DNA from: Acaryochloris sp. CCMEE 5410
GTDB taxonomy: Bacteria; Cyanobacteriota; Cyanobacteriia; Thermosynechococcales; Thermosynechococcaceae
Direction of reading: 5' to 3'
DNA: 64,000 bases
Assembly (NCBI RefSeq): GCF_000238775.2
Contig: NZ_AFEJ02000002.1
Location: forward strand, 1,054,001-1,118,000
Positions 62,159 to 64,000 of the stretch are shown in pieces. The notes under the pieces are model-generated. The model did no database searches. It saw only the letters and a program-made list of their open reading frames with translations, and was not told the DNA's origin. The position numbers and the translations under genes were made by a program. The number at the start of each line of letters is the position of its first letter. Position 1 is the stretch's first letter.

Positions 62159-64000
62159 TTAGGCTTCGCTAATTTTGAAGGTACTCACGGAAGCTTGAAG
62201 CTGCTTGGCAATTTCCACCGTTTCTTGCAGTGATCCGGCCACTTGGCGAGAAGAAGCGGAGGTATTCTCAGACACCTTCGCCACGTTTTGAACCAGCTTA
62301 GACAGCATCTGGGCTTTCGCCGTTTGGGATGCGGTAGAACCCGAAATGGTTTGCACCAGGTCCGCAATCTGTTGGGACACAGACACAATCTGGCCAAGGC
62401 TTTGTTTGGTATCTTGAACCATGCGCGTACCTTCGACCACCTGGGTTGTACCCACTTCCATCGCGTTGACCACTTCAGCAGTTTCTAGCTGAATATTTTC
62501 CACAATCTGCTCAATTTCCTTGGTGGCTGTTGCCGACTGAGACGCTAGCGCCCCCACTTCTTCCGCAACCACCGCGAAGCCTCGACCTTCTTCTCCAGCT
62601 CGAGCTGCCTCAATACTGGCGTTAATCGCCAGCAAGTTGGTCTGCAACGCAATTTGGTTAATCAAAGAAACCGCTTTAGAAATCTGCTGAGACGATTCTC
62701 CCAACCGTTTCACCTTCTTCGCCGTTTCAGCAACGGTTTCACGCAGCTGGTCAATACTGGCCACTGTTTGATCCATGGTGGCTCCACCATTCACCGCCGT
62801 TTCAGAGGCTGTTTTGGCAATTTCGGCAGCCTGCTGAGCGTTATCTGCAACTTCTTGGGCGGCTTGGGTCAAGTCTTCCACGAACTGTAGAGATTGTTCC
62901 ACCTGCTCGGCCTGGGAACTCGCATCGTCGGCCAGGTCCACAATGGAAGAACTGCTGGTCGACACCGACTCGTTCACCTGGGTCGCAGCAACCTGTACCT
63001 GGGCCACAATGTCTCTCAAGTTCTCAATAATGGAGTTAAAGAAGTCACCCACAATTCCGATTTCGCTGGCGTCCACGTTGGCTCGGACAGTTAGGTCTCC
63101 ATCAGAAGCGGCTTCAACATCGGTTAGCAGGGTCAGCAAATCAGATTGCAATTGCTCGTTCTGTTTCCGCTGTTGTTCTGCAGTTTCAGTCTGCCGGTCT
63201 AGTTCCTGTTGAGCGGCATATTCTTGCTCCAAAATCAGCGTCTGAATTTGCTCCGCCATTTGGTTGATGTTGTTCCCCAGCTGGGCTAACTCATCCTCAC
63301 CCGCGACTTGTACCCGAGCGTCCAAGTCCCCTAGTCCAATCGCGTTCACCGCGTCAGCAGAGTCGATAATCGGACGAGTGGCTCGTTCCGCAATCACCGC
63401 CGCAATCGCACTAATGATAATCGCCGCTAGGACCGTACCTCCAAGGATGGTCCACAACAATTGTTGAGTGGCGTTAAACGCGATGCCTTCATCCGTTTCA
63501 ATAATGGTTTTCCAGCCCAAGTCCGGCAAATTTTTCAAGAAGGGATCGTCCGAGTTATTCAAAGACTCGAAAGGCACAATCGTTTCCAACTTGCCCGAAA
63601 CCCTTTTGTTTGTGGGTGTCTTGGAATCTTTAATGGTCTTGTACCAGGAGAACTGGTCATCTGCACCAAGAGGTTGACCCGATTGGTTCGCTTTCAGAAT
63701 GGTCGCTTGGGCTTCATTCGAACCCGCAAACAGTTTGCCGTTTTGGTCTACCAGGTAGCCATTTTCATGTTTTTCAATGCCCTTGAGCAAATCTTCCAAG
63801 AAGGTTACTGGCATTCGAGCTCGCACAACACCAATAGGTTTGCCTGTGGCTTTATCTTTCACCACATTAGCGGTATAGACCGAGATTATACCTGAAGATT
63901 TAGACAGCAGGGGCTGAGAAATATGGGGTTTGCCAGTTTTGACAGCAGCTTGGAAATAGCTTCGATCGCCGTGATTGCCTAAGGCTTTACCGGAAGACTG
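62159..64000 (-). CDS. Methyl-accepting chemotaxis protein (partial, 5' end outside window)
   Basis: 614 codons are visible; the frame is open to base 64000. The outer part is a Cache-type sensor ([41 protein letters not shown]) ending at a membrane helix ([24 protein letters not shown]). A HAMP domain ([22 protein letters not shown]) and a second HAMP-like segment ([14 protein letters not shown]) precede the signalling coiled coil with the hairpin tip [20 protein letters not shown] domains, typical of the phototaxis receptor PixJ, are not seen in this part. It is upstream of the CheA gene by 149 bp and most likely feeds it. The sensed ligand is unknown. Confidence 0.93.
   Translation of the reverse strand, partial: QSSGKALGNHGDRSYFQAAVKTGKPHISQPLLSKSSGIISVYTANVVKDKATGKPIGVVRARMPVTFLEDLLKGIEKHENGYLVDQNGKLFAGSNEAQATILKANQSGQPLGADDQFSWYKTIKDSKTPTNKRVSGKLETIVPFESLNNSDDPFLKNLPDLGWKTIIETDEGIAFNATQQLLWTILGGTVLAAIIISAIAAVIAERATRPIIDSADAVNAIGLGDLDARVQVAGEDELAQLGNNINQMAEQIQTLILEQEYAAQQELDRQTETAEQQRKQNEQLQSDLLTLLTDVEAASDGDLTVRANVDASEIGIVGDFFNSIIENLRDIVAQVQVAATQVNESVSTSSSSIVDLADDASSQAEQVEQSLQFVEDLTQAAQEVADNAQQAAEIAKTASETAVNGGATMDQTVASIDQLRETVAETAKKVKRLGESSQQISKAVSLINQIALQTNLLAINASIEAARAGEEGRGFAVVAEEVGALASQSATATKEIEQIVENIQLETAEVVNAMEVGTTQVVEGTRMVQDTKQSLGQIVSVSQQIADLVQTISGSTASQTAKAQMLSKLVQNVAKVSENTSASSRQVAGSLQETVEIAKQLQASVSTFKISEA

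Noticed and set aside
58016-64000. Complete phototaxis (pix) operon
   Set aside because: No CheY-like pixG/pixH genes are present and no GAF chromophore domain is visible in the receptor part inside the window, so only a generic taxis operon can be claimed.

Overview
The window looks like chromosomal DNA of a cyanobacterium. The evidence is a cytochrome b6f PetL subunit, a carotenoid-cleaving oxygenase, a DUF2996 protein, a PixJ/PilJ-PixL/PilL type taxis operon, the rimP-nusA-infB order and many HIP1 octamers (GCGATCGC, e.g. 272-279, 361-368, 8188-8195). GC content is moderate and genes lie singly or in short operons on both strands. A large-genome unicellular type such as Acaryochloris would fit the many transporters and the fresh IS copy, but the genus is a guess.

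Layout. 1-4303: a protease-TPR protein (cut by the left edge) and a ferritin-like gene split by a complete 1849-bp IS1182-like element with 53-bp perfect terminal repeats and a 7-bp target duplication. 4470-9684: undecaprenyl diphosphate synthase, a membrane protein, a DNA-binding protein, an NhaP antiporter and a GAF histidine kinase. 10173-22869: envelope and ion transport: an orphan TpsB porin, a CorA-like protein, a ZIP-like protein, a copper P-type ATPase, a Uma2 nuclease-like protein, a 1062-residue transporter-HEAT-cNMP fusion and a Ca2+-type P-type ATPase. 22876-25753: pyruvate kinase and GAPDH, divergent. 25786-31111: GST, diheme cytochrome c, a ClC-CBS-Usp protein and a lone ABC permease. 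31238-36202: murA, a fungal-type cytosine deaminase, gatB, petL (30 aa) and two small unknowns. 36453-39305: a glycosyltransferase-acyltransferase-glycosyltransferase operon and a small unknown. 39516-44814: the rimP-nusA-infB translation/transcription operon without ylxR. 44965-48900: an S4-like membrane protein, a thioredoxin-like protein, smpB and a carotenoid oxygenase. 49005-51724: a Pro-Glu repeat lamin-tail surface protein broken by a one-base loss inside a 66-bp tandem repeat. 51852-51965: a MITE-like element. 52204-56508: an unknown gene, thrC with a ThiS/MoaD-like protein and a DUF2996 gene, then amt. 57305-64000: a small unknown gene, then cheW, a CheA hybrid kinase and a methyl-accepting protein cut by the right edge.

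Functionally most of the window is housekeeping: cell wall precursors (uppS, murA), translation (gatB, infB, smpB, rimP), central carbon (pyk, gap), threonine and nitrogen supply (thrC, amt), plus an unusual density of ion and metal transporters. I see no CRISPR array, no tRNA or rRNA gene, no prophage and no obvious defence or biosynthetic island. The most interesting items are individual proteins with odd architecture or residues: a ClC whose gating glutamate is glutamine, the transporter-HEAT-cNMP fusion, the ThrC/ubiquitin-like pair, the yeast-like cytosine deaminase and the frameshifted repeat protein.
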